Shown here piece by piece: positions 40,229 through 50,329 of a stretch of 64,000 nucleotides of DNA. The stretch lies in contig JAQFVV010012396.1 of assembly GCA_028023455.1 (NCBI GenBank), positions 23,634,330 through 23,698,329 on the forward strand. Direction: 5' to 3'. The stretch's first letter is position 1. Each line of letters starts with the position of its first letter. Below the pieces are notes generated by a model. It saw only the letters and a program-made list of their open reading frames with translations, did not search any database and had not been told where the DNA came from. Origin of the DNA: Epiperipatus broadwayi. Lineage: Eukaryota; Onychophora; Udeonychophora; Euonychophora; Peripatidae. Position numbers and translations under genes: made by a program.

Positions 40229-41150
40229 GTTTCAAAAGGCTTTTATTGTCTCTAAAGAATACATTAGTAGTTACATAATAAATTGACTGCTACAAGTTGA
40301 TTACAAATTTTAACATATACATTGTCATTTTTGATAGAGTTCTTTCTGGATTTACATGACGTTAAAACATAGTTCTTATTTACATATAATATACTGGACT
40401 GTCCATTCTGCCTATATTTCTTTTAAATGTGTCCTAAAAACACACTATATCGGTTCCTAAGAGTTTTATCATTTTTGTCACTATAATATTGATCTAATCT
40501 TAAGTAATGACCGGTTGCTGCATAAATGTCAGGTCTGGCCAGTGTCATCCCTTTTTTGTATCATTGCAAGTTTATTTGAAAAAGTAGCTGGATGCCTCCT
40601 GGAATTGTTACCAATTAGGAAGGTGCATCTAGTACATCAGTATGCATATAGCACAAAGGTTGCTGCCCTGACACTTGGTGTTAATCTCTCTCTAAATGCA
40701 GACATTAATTGATTTATTGTTACATTAGACTTCCTGTAATTGCTAGTTATCAGATTTCTTATCTGCCTAAGTCCCTCAAAGTGATATATCAGATATAATA
40801 GGGTTTCCTCAGCTTGATGGCATAACCCACAAAAGTTATCAATTGATGTATACAATCTTTTATGGCAAAGAAAATATGTGGTAGGTAATGCAGATAAGTT
40901 AAATTTTATCAGAAAATTGAAAAACTTTGGTTCTAAGGCCCATTGTTTATACTTTTTAACCAGTTGTTTATTATTAATTCCCAGTATCGGTTCCACAGTA
41001 ATTGTATTATTATCTTCATTTATTAGTTTATAAATTTCCCAGTATTTGTACTTATTAATAAATTGCTCTGGGATTTTTGATTCTGTTTTACAATGGTATA
41101 TTAATTGGTCAAAATATGATCATTTTTTGGTGGTGGTTTATCAGTTGGAA
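40229..41150 (-). mobile_element. LINE Z, 5'-truncated 3' end with RT C-terminal region
   Basis: On the minus strand a readable C-terminal reverse-transcriptase region is followed by about 400 bp of 3' UTR. It ends AATAAAAGCC-TTTTGAAAC just before the (ATA)n tail. The AATAAA-like signal close to the tail fits a polymerase II transcript end. The left (5') limit abuts a second microsatellite at about 41160, where the element is truncated. No target-site duplication could be read because both flanks are simple repeats. Confidence 0.7.
40637..41125 (-). pseudogene. Non-LTR reverse transcriptase C-terminal (zf-RVT-like) fragment
   Basis: One minus-strand frame is open from about 41115 to 40637, upstream of the nominal start. 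It begins SYFDQLIYHCKTESKIPEQF and continues through KYKYWEIYKL and LPTTYFLCHKRLYTS, with NFCGLCHQAEETLLYLIYHF near the middle. C-x2-C followed by an E-E-T-x-x-H/Y-L pattern and a downstream His is the usual zinc-knuckle-like segment at the C-terminus of many LINE reverse transcriptases (zf-RVT). The catalytic RT domain is absent through 5' truncation. The LINE clade cannot be told from this piece. Confidence 0.65.
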
Positions 41151-41159
41151 TGACCTCTA

Positions 41160-41214
41160 TGAGCTGCTGCTGCTGCTGCTTCTTCTTCTTCTTCTTCTTC
41201 TTCTTCTTCTTCTT

Positions 41215-41245
<31 letters not shown>

Positions 41246-41376
41246 TTCTTCTTATTATTATTCTTCTTATTATTATTATTCTTATTCTTCTTCTTCTTAT
41301 TATTATTATTCTTCTTATTATTATTATTCTTCTTCTTCTTCTTCTTCTTCTTCTTCTTCTTCTTCTTCTTCTTCTT

Positions 41377-41407
<31 letters not shown>

Positions 41408-41416
41408 TTCTTCTTC

Positions 41417-41497
<81 letters not shown>

Positions 41498-41535
41498 TTT
41501 TCTTCTTCTTATTATTATTATTATTATTATTATTG
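41160..41535. repeat. Compound GCT-TTC-TTA microsatellite
   Basis: About 375 nt of trinucleotide repeats: a short GCT start, then TTC blocks alternating with TTA blocks, ending in TTA. On the minus strand it is the TAA/GAA tail of element X copy 2 at its right edge. Poly-Leu and poly-Phe frames here are not genes. Confidence 0.95.
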
Positions 41536-41900
41536 ATTAATGCATATTTAAAATTATAATCAAATAGTTAAAATGATACAATTAAATTAAATTATTAAAA
41601 CAGTTTAAAATAATAAAAATGTGGAAAAATATATATTAAAAATATGAAACTGTGTTTATAAAAGAAATCAATTAAAAATAGAAATAATATAAAAGAGTAA
41701 TATTAGTTAAAAATATATCAATATAGTTATGGGAATCATTAAAAAATATATGGGTATTTAAAAATCTATAATATAAGATATTTATATTTTTATATATAAT
41801 TATTATGTATAGATAATAATTAATTGTATGGTTATATATTGAGAAGGGTATGTGACTCAATGCATACAACAACATAGTAATGTATGTGCATATATATATA
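41536..41900 (-). mobile_element. Non-LTR element X, second copy, minus strand
   Basis: The minus strand immediately before the microsatellite reads TTTTAAATATGCATTAATCA, preceded by a TTTTAATAATTTAAT block, matching the 37.7 kb copy. Similarity fades further upstream. The 5' limit given is nominal. Confidence 0.5.
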
Positions 41901-43960
41901 TATATAAATTTGATAGGAAAAGCAGAAACAAATACAATTTTTGTAGATATTTACTATACTACATTAAAATAGCAGTGAAGACTGAAATAATGATTTTGAA
42001 TTTAAAAAAAAATATTATAAATTAAACTTTTAAAAAGGTCTATTTAAAGTTTTACTCTGATTTTATAAATTTTCACTATTTTAATTAGATTAAATTTTTT
42101 ATTTAATTAAAACTTTAGAACATATTTTGACAAACATCCTACAAAGATGTTGAGAGGATTAAGAAATACTTTTATATAAAATATATATATTTTTAATCAA
42201 GATAAAGAAAACTCACTATTAATGACTGTGTTTTTTTTTAAATTACATGATAATTATTAAAGTGTATTTGAATCATTCATGACTTTTACAACAGTTTTAC
42301 AGTAATATGATTTTGAAGTTATAAATGAATGTAAGAGACAGTGTATCAAGCTGCTGTTGCTAGTTTAATGATGGTAGAGTTTGAATTTACATGAAATTAA
42401 GTTCCAGCTCTTATGTGGTTCAGAAACTGTATATATATATATATGTATATTAGAAGTAATGCCTGAAGTCTATCGAATTATAAAGACTGTATGGAGTTAA
42501 CTGATTGTCAACAGTTACCTCATTTATACCTTTCCTGAAGATGGCAATGAGCCAGTTTACTGTTTTAGAATGGATAACCTTGCTATGATTTTATTCATAT
42601 GCTTCTTTATCTGTAAGTACAGAAGCACAGACAAAGTTACTGCAATGTATATATAGAATACACATAGCAGACCTACTTCACTAACAGATACTATTTGATT
42701 AGTAATATTATTGAAAAATGACATTATTTTAAATGTTTTTGCAGTTAAAATATTTAAATTACAAGTTTTAAAAATAAATAAGTTTTACTTGATTTATATG
42801 TCTAAAAACAGAGAATTGATTTCTAGTTTATATAGTACTTTTAAAATTTAAAGAGAAAAGATAAACTTGGAAATCTTTCTTATAGTAAATGAAGAAACAA
42901 AAGCTTGAAATTTGAATGAACTTTCCTAACTGGATCTAGCAAATTTCTATTAACAAACAAAACAACTTTTATTTAACCTGCCTGCACTCTGATAACATTC
43001 TGAGAGATTTCTTTGTTCTCACTAGATTTAAGCTTTCATCTTTCTCTATAATATTAAACCATTATTATTTATTATAATATAATAAATTTGTCCTGATTTG
43101 ATAAATATTTTTGTCTAGAAATTAAATAAATTTTAAAAAATCACATTTGTTTTTCAGAATTATTTTAAAAATTAGATGTTAATCAAAACAAAGCACTGTC
43201 ATGTGATCAAATTTCAGGTAGAGCAAATTCAATTTACAAAATGAACAAAATCTTCTTTGTTTGATGTTTGTTTTAAAAATGTGAATGAATTATTTGCAAT
43301 ATCTAGTAAGTTTATCAATTTATGCTTTAAAAGTTTAATTTTTTTTTGTAATTTTTATCTCACTAGATGTTATAATAGTCTGTTGAGTGACATCATTCCT
43401 AAACAGTTGTATTTCCATGACCATAATCTCTATGGTAATATTACACAGTATAATATATCTTATTTCTGTAAAAATAAATATGTAATTATATATACTTTGA
43501 TTTGTAGTAATTATTACAAAATTACAATACAAACATAATCATAAATTTTCCAAAAAATTAAGTTTTTAGACCATCATAATATTTTCTCAACATAATCTCA
43601 CAAAGTTTGAGATTGCTGAACATACATAGCTAGGCATCAACATGTGGCTTAAGAAATTTTCAAATTCCTGCTTATTTTATTATCCTGATGCCTTTTGAAT
43701 TTTTTTAAAATTAAAAGATTACAAAAAAATTATATATGAATTTTAAAACTGTAAAAAAAAAGGCTTTTCAAAATTAGTCAATCTCAATAGAGGGCAAAAA
43801 ATGCAAACTTTATATCTAGGTTTCTCAGTCATAGATCTACTGCTTCAATAAATGTGCAAGTTAAAATATACTAATAACTTTGATTTGTAAAAAGATAATA
43901 AACCAATAAACATCACATGATCATAGTAGTATGTACACATGTGTGTATTGGTTTTATATA
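41900..43960. other. AT-rich non-coding stretch
   Basis: I see no gene or identifiable element. CCTTTCCTGAAGATGGCAAT at about 42531 recalls a motif near the 3' ends of some retroelements, but nothing else supports that. Confidence 0.45.
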
Positions 43961-43964
43961 TATA

Positions 43965-44090
43965 TAATTATAATTGAAATAATATTTTTAATGGTTTACA
44001 AACAATTACAAACAATCCTTACTTCTGCAGATTCAAGGATTGTTTGTAATTGTTTGTAAACCATTAAAAATATTATTTCAATTATAATTA
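43965..44090. repeat. Perfect 56-bp inverted repeat with 14-nt spacer
   Basis: Positions 43965-44020 are the exact reverse complement of 44035-44090. The spacer 44021-44034 is ACTTCTGCAGATTC. No mismatch was found over 56 pairs. The ends TAATTATAATTG/CAATTATAATTA do not match the F1, F2 or F3 families. A transcript would fold into a long perfect hairpin. Confidence 0.95.
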
Positions 44091-44125
44091 CAATATTGTT
44101 TTTAATTAATGGATATTTTATTTAT

Positions 44126-44129
<4 letters not shown>

Positions 44130-44183
<54 letters not shown>
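44130..44183. repeat. TA dinucleotide microsatellite
   Basis: An uninterrupted TA run of about 54 nt. Confidence 0.95.
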
Positions 44184-44186
<3 letters not shown>

Positions 44187-44315
44187 ACATGAAATTATTT
44201 TTTAATACATATATAACTTTAATAAGTATATCTTTTTAAATGCAAATTTGAATTGGTAACCATATTTATTAAAATCAGTTATCAACTACATATATGTTAA
44301 AATTAATTATTATGT

Positions 44316-44543
44316 ATTATAAAAATGATAATAGATGGACAATTAAAATCTTAAACTGGATTCCAAGAAATTGTAAAAGACCCAGAAAAAGGCTACATGT
44401 GAGATGGATGGATGAAATAAGAAAGTGTGCAGGGGTGATGTGGGGAAGCAAAGCTAAAGATCATAGAAGATGGATGGAACTTGGAGAGACCTTCATCCTG
44501 CAGTCTACTGATAATGGTTGAAGATGATGATTATAAAAATGAT
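44316..44543 (+). mobile_element. 5'-truncated RTE LINE copy with 14-bp target-site duplication
   Basis: The 200 bp at 44330-44529 match the last part of the RTE LINE at 58.07-58.27 kb: AGATGGACAATT, then GGATGGATGAAATAAGAAA, GTGCAGGGGTG, TTGGAGAGACCTTCATCCTG and TGATAATGGTTGA. Translated, it covers the RPRKR...VRWMDEIRK C-terminal end. The perfect 14-bp repeat ATTATAAAAATGAT lies at both edges (44316-44329 and 44530-44543). Severe 5' truncation with a variable-length duplication is the mark of target-primed reverse transcription. At the position where the long copy has a TGA stop (58102), this copy has TGG. Confidence 0.9.
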
Positions 44544-44610
44544 CTTTTAATATTTGTTTGTGATAATTCTAATATGTTAATTTTAAATTATTATACAGCA
44601 CACCTGAGTG

Positions 44611-44612
<2 letters not shown>

Positions 44613-44664
<52 letters not shown>
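44613..44664. repeat. TA dinucleotide microsatellite
   Basis: An uninterrupted TA run of about 52 nt. Confidence 0.95.
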
Positions 44665-44668
<4 letters not shown>

Positions 44669-47320
44669 TATTGAGATATATGTAAATTATAATATAATAG
44701 CATATTTTATTATTTTTGTATTTTAATCAAAATCAGAATGTTGAATTTAGATTTATAGGATACTAAACAGAACCTAGTTTAATTTTATGTTATTAATAAA
44801 TTTGTATTTTATTAAGTTATTCCAGAGAATTTATTTAATCCTAGAATGGGTTTAAAGTTTTGTAAATGTATTATCTCTTGCTGATAGTAATAATTATAGA
44901 GCTCTTGCTTTGTGTATTCCAGACAGTTATATGTATTGGGGATTTATGTTTGGTATTATGGACATCCAGTTGATGATGATTTCATTACCTCTCTAATGCT
45001 GTATGACACAAAGATATGTCCTTTAAAGTTTATATGCTAATTTTTATTCTAGTATTAATTAGAAATAGTTGTTCAATACTTTAATGGTATTATGTGTCTA
45101 GAGAGCAGTGATGATGATCAGTATGTTTGTGTAACCCCACATTATTTTTGAAATGTTATGTTATGATGGATTAGCAATTAAGTTTGTGCATCTAAATAAT
45201 TGTTTGTTTAATCACCCCCCAAATTTGACATGGGCTAAATACTTAGTCTTTTATATTGGACCACTTTCTCAAGTCCAGTCACGAGGTTGACTGTTGGTTT
45301 TATTTTTTTGAACATTCATGAGGATGAATGATTATTCTTCTTCTCTGTAATGCTGGTGAACTTATAATTAGTGTTTGTTTTTGCTGATCTCTCATGCTCA
45401 CATTCATTTATACTCAATGTATATTTAAATTTGATTCATTAGCTGGGGATGATGATGATAAGTGCCATCACTGCACATCCACCTCAAGTCTCTGTTCTGT
45501 TACAATATATTTTTATGTTGTATCTCTGATGATGACTTATGGGCAGTTGAAACAATAAGTGAGAAAGAATACATTTTATTTTATATTACATTGCATTGTA
45601 AAGTATTCAATTGAGGAGTATATCGTATTTTATGTATATAAATAATCAATGCAAAATAGAAAAAGTAGAGGGAAAAAATTATAATATTTCCATAAATACT
45701 TTTGTCAAAATTATAAGCAATAAACTGGGCAAAAATCAATAATATCTTGATAACAATGGATGTTACTCTGTAAACAAGACATGCATAATGAAGAGATTTA
45801 ATTTTTACATTTAGTATATATATATATATAAATTTTATTTAATTTTTACATTTAGTATATATATATATATAAATTTTATTGTACCAGTAAATATGTTTCT
45901 AAAATATTTCATTCTTGAACATTTAAGTATGCAATCTTCTGGCAGGATTTCAATGATTTGGCTTATAAAAGAGTGATGATTTACTAATCAAAGTTCCTTT
46001 AAATATTACTTACGTTATAATGGTATCATGGGATATATATAAGTAATTGTCTTTGAATATGAAATTTTTTTATTAATGTTGAGTTGTGGGGGTTTGGTTT
46101 TATATAATTTATTAATAAATTTTTATTTTTTTTTTTTTTTTGGAAAAATAAATTTTGTATTTTTTTTTTATATTTTAAAAATTGGCTATATAAGTTAGAA
46201 AAGATGTTTATAAATAGTCCATCACCTTAAGTTTTAAACTGAAACCCAAAGAGGTTTTACAAATAAAAGAACAAATTCTTATTAGAAGGATTGTGTAAAA
46301 ACAATTTGGATTAGAAAAAGTCATAAACTTTGTAGTCAATTGATAACGAATCAGATATAAACTGTGTATATATGTACGCACACACAGTGCATGCTTTCCA
46401 TTTTAAAAATAGTTTACAAATATGCTCTTCATTTTTTTAACAAAAAAAAATATAACTTTTTTTTTTATTGCTTCTAATCTAATCACGATTTCCAAATCAA
46501 GAAAGTGAATTAATAAAAATGTAAATGCAATTCAATTATTACTTAAATTTTGTTACTTCATTTTAAATAAACTTTTCTAATGAAATATCTATATTTTATT
46601 TCATGTTATTACCTTTTCTGAAATATTTTCTCAATACATTTATAAAATTTGCTGGAGAAGATGAAAATGGATAAAAGGTCATAGAATTACGGAATGTAAT
46701 TGACCTTTAATTGGAAGGTAAAACTTGACGGAAAATTTTCTTTCGACTTTATGATGAATGTAAGTGAGGAGAGAATGTATTTTAAAGTTATTAAAAGATA
46801 ACCTTCATTAATAAATTAGTCTTTTGACAAATATCATTTATTTTTTGATTATTTTAAGAGTCGTATTTTGCTTGGAAATTGGTCTTTTTTCTCCTTCATA
46901 TTTCCTGTTACAGCACATCCTTCCGATTTTTAATAATCTCTGTCTTTGTGAGTCATATATCTGACTAAAATGTGATGTTGATACAATAAATAGTCATTTA
47001 AAATTCCATATGATTAATTAACTACATACATACACATATATACATATATATAAATTTTTGTTTACTCGAAAGTTCTTTTTATTTTTCACGTTACTTAAGA
47101 CAAATAGAGTTAACACTCTAAAGTGATAATTTTTTAATCAGTTTTAAAGACAAGTTTTAAAATAATACGTAAAAATATAAATAAAATATTAAGAAAAAAG
47201 ATACTGCAAAAAAAAAGTATAAAAGTTAAAAGTTTATAAACTAGTCTGCTATTCTTTTATTTGAATATTTCCGTGTCCATTTTTATTAAGAATTTCTTTT
47301 AAAAAAACTTAGCGCTAGCA
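44665..47320. other. AT-rich, mostly unidentified stretch
   Basis: No gene is supported. The part at 45.2-45.6 kb is less AT-biased and ends with CTGATGATGACTTATGGGCA followed by GTTGAAAC, a pattern seen near 3' ends of some retroelements, but no coding sequence accompanies it. Confidence 0.4.
45797..45878. repeat. Two-copy tandem duplication, period 41 bp
   Basis: The unit TTTAATTTTTACATTTAGTA plus a TA run and AAATTTTA occurs at 45797 and 45838, apparently identical. Confidence 0.9.
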
Positions 47321-47324
47321 AGAA

Positions 47325-47570
47325 CATAAACTGATGATTAGAAGAGAGAAAACAGATGTGTCTAAGGTAGCAGACCATGTATGTACCAATGACCATATGT
47401 TAAATTGGGAAAATACAAAAATATTGGTTAAAAGAGAAAAAGTACAAAGAAGAAAATTTAAAGAAGCTGCTCACATGATAATGATAAAAAATCCCATAAA
47501 CCAACCTAGTGTGACTATAGCTAATGTATGGAAACCACTAATCAACGTTGCTCTTAGGAAAAAGTGAGAA
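47325..47570 (+). pseudogene. Penelope-like element, C-terminal endonuclease-linked fragment
   Basis: A 77-codon open frame contains VADHVCTNDHMLNWENTKIL, then KVQRRKFKEAAHM, KNPINQPS and WKPLINVAL. This order (A-x-H-h...H...I-N-W-x-x-x-x-I-L, R-x-x-K-E-A-x-x-I, N-P-x-x-N) is what I know from the C-terminal part of Penelope-like and similar retroelements, at and after the GIY-YIG nuclease. The GIY-YIG motif itself and the RT are not visible upstream, so this is a 5'-truncated remnant. The match is by memory of the family pattern. Confidence 0.6.
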
Positions 47571-47624
47571 ATCAGGAGGAACCTCATAGAGAAGTATATA
47601 ACATTTCTACTGAATGTTGCCTTT

Positions 47625-47770
47625 GGCAGGATGGCTCAGTTGGTTAGAGTGTTACCTTAAAATTCAATAATCAAGAATCTAAGGGTCCAGGTTCAAATCC
47701 TATGCTAGTTGTGGCACTGATCAGGCCAGCAAGACCTGCAGGAGAGGGGAGAATAATACCTTTCAAAACG
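47625..47770 (+). repeat. tRNA-derived SINE (family S2)
   Basis: Near-consensus box A TGGCTCAGTTGGTTAGAG (47632-47649) and consensus box B GGTTCAAATCC (47690-47700) are present, with AATCTAAGGGTCCAG before box B as in Lys-type tRNAs. The sequence then leaves the tRNA and continues as a GC-richer body, TTGTGGCACTGATCAGGCC and GACCTGCAGGAGAGGGGAG, to about 47770. The head-plus-body structure indicates a SINE, not a tRNA gene. It differs from family S1. Confidence 0.75.
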
Positions 47771-48113
47771 TTTTGCATATACTAACATGTTTGATGTGTT
47801 ATTACTAACAGTTGAATGTATGTGAAATATTTAAATAAAGTTATTTTTTTCTAAAGACATTCAATATACATATTAGATGATGGAAATGGTCCAATATAAA
47901 AGACAATAAGATTTGACTGTCTTATCTTTGTATCTAAATTCAATTATATAGGCCAATCTTACATATCTTGGAAAGAGTATGAAGATTTGATATTTCTCAA
48001 TTTTCTTCCATTTTCTTCATTACATGTATTAACAGCCACAAAAATTTATATGTATTGCATGTTAGTATTCAGAGTTGTTAGAATTAATGTAATTGACTAA
48101 TAGATTTATTATT

Positions 48114-48274
48114 GTAGTTTCAAACTGTAATTCTAAACAGAATATAGAGAACTGTTTTGTGCCTTGATCAAGAGTTTCTTCACATTCAATAAAAACACTG
48201 TGCATTTAATATAACAGTACAGTGCATGCATAAAAGGTTGATTATATTCTGTTCATAATTAGTTTGAAACTGCA
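48114..48274. mobile_element. Short inverted-repeat element (MITE-like)
   Basis: The left end GTAGTTTCAAACTGTAATTC, then TAAACAGAATATA (48114-48146), is the imperfect complement of the right end TATATTCTGTTCATAATTAG, then TTTGAAACTGCA (48243-48274). About 27 of 32 positions pair. The 95-bp interior has no open frame. Confidence 0.65.
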
Positions 48275-48406
48275 CTAGCACATGTATTAGTCAATATATA
48301 AGTAAACATAGTAAAAGCATTAGAAAAAATATTTTTCCACACAATTGAGCCAGAGGTGCAAGCTACAGTAATTAATAAATACTAGATAGTTGTAATAAAA
48401 TCCTTA

Positions 48407-48851
48407 TTTTTTACTTCACCTTTCAGTGGTAAAATTTAAATTGCACTTTACGCAAAAAAGTGAAGCTTAGTATTATTAGAAAAGAATTATATGGCTGAGC
48501 ACCAAAAACAACAGGCCATGTGTTCAAACCTGCTATGGCAAGGGCACTGTGTACTGAATGTAATGAAATAAAACAAAATATAAATGAGGCATGCTTTATT
48601 GCAAATGACAACTATGCAATAAACAAAAAAAAATTGTGCTTTGCAATCTCCAAAAAAATGTCTTTATGAAAGAAAACTTTGAATAAATTTTGCATGAATT
48701 ACCACTAAACTTTGCTTAAAATCTCAATGTAAGCTGACACTCCCAAAATAGGCTATGAATATGGAGACTTAAGTTCTCTGAAAGCACTCAGCCATATAAT
48801 TCTTTTCTAATAATACTAAGCTTCACTTTTTTGCATAAAGCACAATTTAAA
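48407..48851. mobile_element. Palindromic MITE family F3, copy 1
   Basis: Arms run from TTTAAATTGCACTTTACGCA at 48435 to the complementary TGCATAAAGCACAATTTAAA at 48851. They share AAAAAAGTGAAGCTTAGTAT, TATTAGAAAAGAATTATATG and GCTGAGC blocks. The interior (about 48510-48770) includes a box B-like GTTCAAACC and other unpaired sequence, so a further insertion may sit inside. The leading ACTTCACCTTT at about 48413 is shared with copy 2, which suggests the element or its target begins there. Confidence 0.8.
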
Positions 48852-50065
48852 ACTAGATAATTGTGCACATTATAATGCATATTTAGTGCTTTCCAATCAA
48901 ACATCACCAAAATAGTTTTTAGCTTAAGACTTTTATTTGTGTAAACATTGGATTGGAAAATACTGGATAGAGATTATGATCTGCACAATCTTCTATTTAA
49001 TATCTATTAAATATTATTAATTGTAAAATGGCATTATTATGTGGGGGAAAAGTTTCTACTGTATTAATAGCTTTTTTAAGCTTCAAGACAAAAAGATTAT
49101 ATGATAAAATATAGCAATATTTGTAATTAATTAAAGTGCAAAAGCTAAATTCATAATCTTGCATAGTAAAGTATTATTCTCAGAAAGTGTTTCCAAGTCA
49201 TTATTTACTCAAAAAAAAATTGAAAAAAAAAGTGTACAGAAGTTCTTATATATACATTTGTAAAAAATGCACTAGGTTCATGGTTTGTTAACAATCAATG
49301 TAATAAAATGGTTGTCTAAAATAATGTATCTTAGAAAATAAGCTAAATTTAGGGCCAAAATATAGACAAATTATATTAGAAAATGAAAGATGAATTATTG
49401 ATCAAAGCTTCAACCAATCTGAGTATTTAACTTGATCAAATAGATATATTATATTTTCATTGTTTTCTCTAATTATTTTGCAATAATGAACTTACAGCAA
49501 TCATTGACTTGTCAAATAAATAACTCTTTGTAATAAAATATTAGTTTCTATCAAATACAACTGTACATCTTAATAAAAAGCTTTATAATGTTTGTAATAA
49601 AACTACCCACTTTTAGTGAATGACATTATAAATTGTGATATGATGCTTTCTTTCATGTAAAAATTGTTATATACTTTGTATATAGGCTTAACATTCATAG
49701 AACAATACAATTTCTAAAAGCTTTATTAATTCTATCAATAGGAGTCTTAATGTATTACATGGATATTTTTTGGACAAGGGTCTTAGGATTTTTTCATTTT
49801 AAATTACTTTTAGGTGCAGTCTTTAATGTTAGTTTTCTGGTATACACATTTATTTGATGCAAGAAAACAGGATTAATATAATATTGATATAGTAATTTTC
49901 AAAAATCTGAAGAAGTCAAAGTAATATAGTTTAGTCTCTGTTTGTTGGATTTAGTTTATTGGTAGTCTGTTTTCAAGAGGATTAGTGAGATTATTTTGAA
50001 AAGATTTTTGGAATATCAAAAAATAGAGATTTTGCATAATTTATTAAAGGTTAATTGAAATAAAA

Positions 50066-50325
50066 TAATAGTTTTTACTTCACCTTTGATTAGTAATTAA
50101 TTGAGATTGCGCTTTATGCAAAAAAGTGAAGCTAGTCTAAATCTTACAAAGTTATATGGCTCAGCACTTTCAGAGACATTGAGTCTCCATAATAATAGGA
50201 CTTTGAGTCTCCATAATCTTAGGCTATGATTATGGAGACTCAAGGTCTCTGAATGCGCTGAGCCATATAACTTTGTAATATTTAGACAAGCTTCACTTTT
50301 TTGCGTAAAGCGCAATCTCAATTAA
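50066..50325. mobile_element. Palindromic MITE family F3, copy 2
   Basis: Arms run from TTAATTGAGATTGCGCTTTA (50097) to TAAAGCGCAATCTCAATTAA (50325), with GCAAAAAAGTGAAGC, AAGTTATATGGCTCAGC and GAGTCTCCATAAT blocks pairing across a centre near 50.23 kb. It is preceded, like copy 1, by TTTTTACTTCACCTTT. This copy is shorter and closer to a simple palindrome. Part of the left arm (ACTTTGAGTCTCCATAAT) is duplicated near the centre. Confidence 0.85.
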
Positions 50326-50329
50326 AGAT

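Noticed and set aside
41077-41559. Open frames of 160 and 128 codons rich in Leu, Ile and Phe
   Set aside because: They run through the TTC/TTA microsatellite. They look like membrane proteins only because the repeat codes hydrophobic residues.
42525-42560. CCTGAAGATGGCAATGAGCC as a retroelement 3' end signature
   Set aside because: Only one short motif matches; no coding remnant, tail or second copy accompanies it.
45530-45570. Possible hammerhead ribozyme (CTGATGA, a short stem, then GAAAC)
   Set aside because: The core strings and a 4-bp stem II candidate are present, but no stem I or III pairing with a cleavage site could be found within about 100 nt. A covariance-model search would decide.
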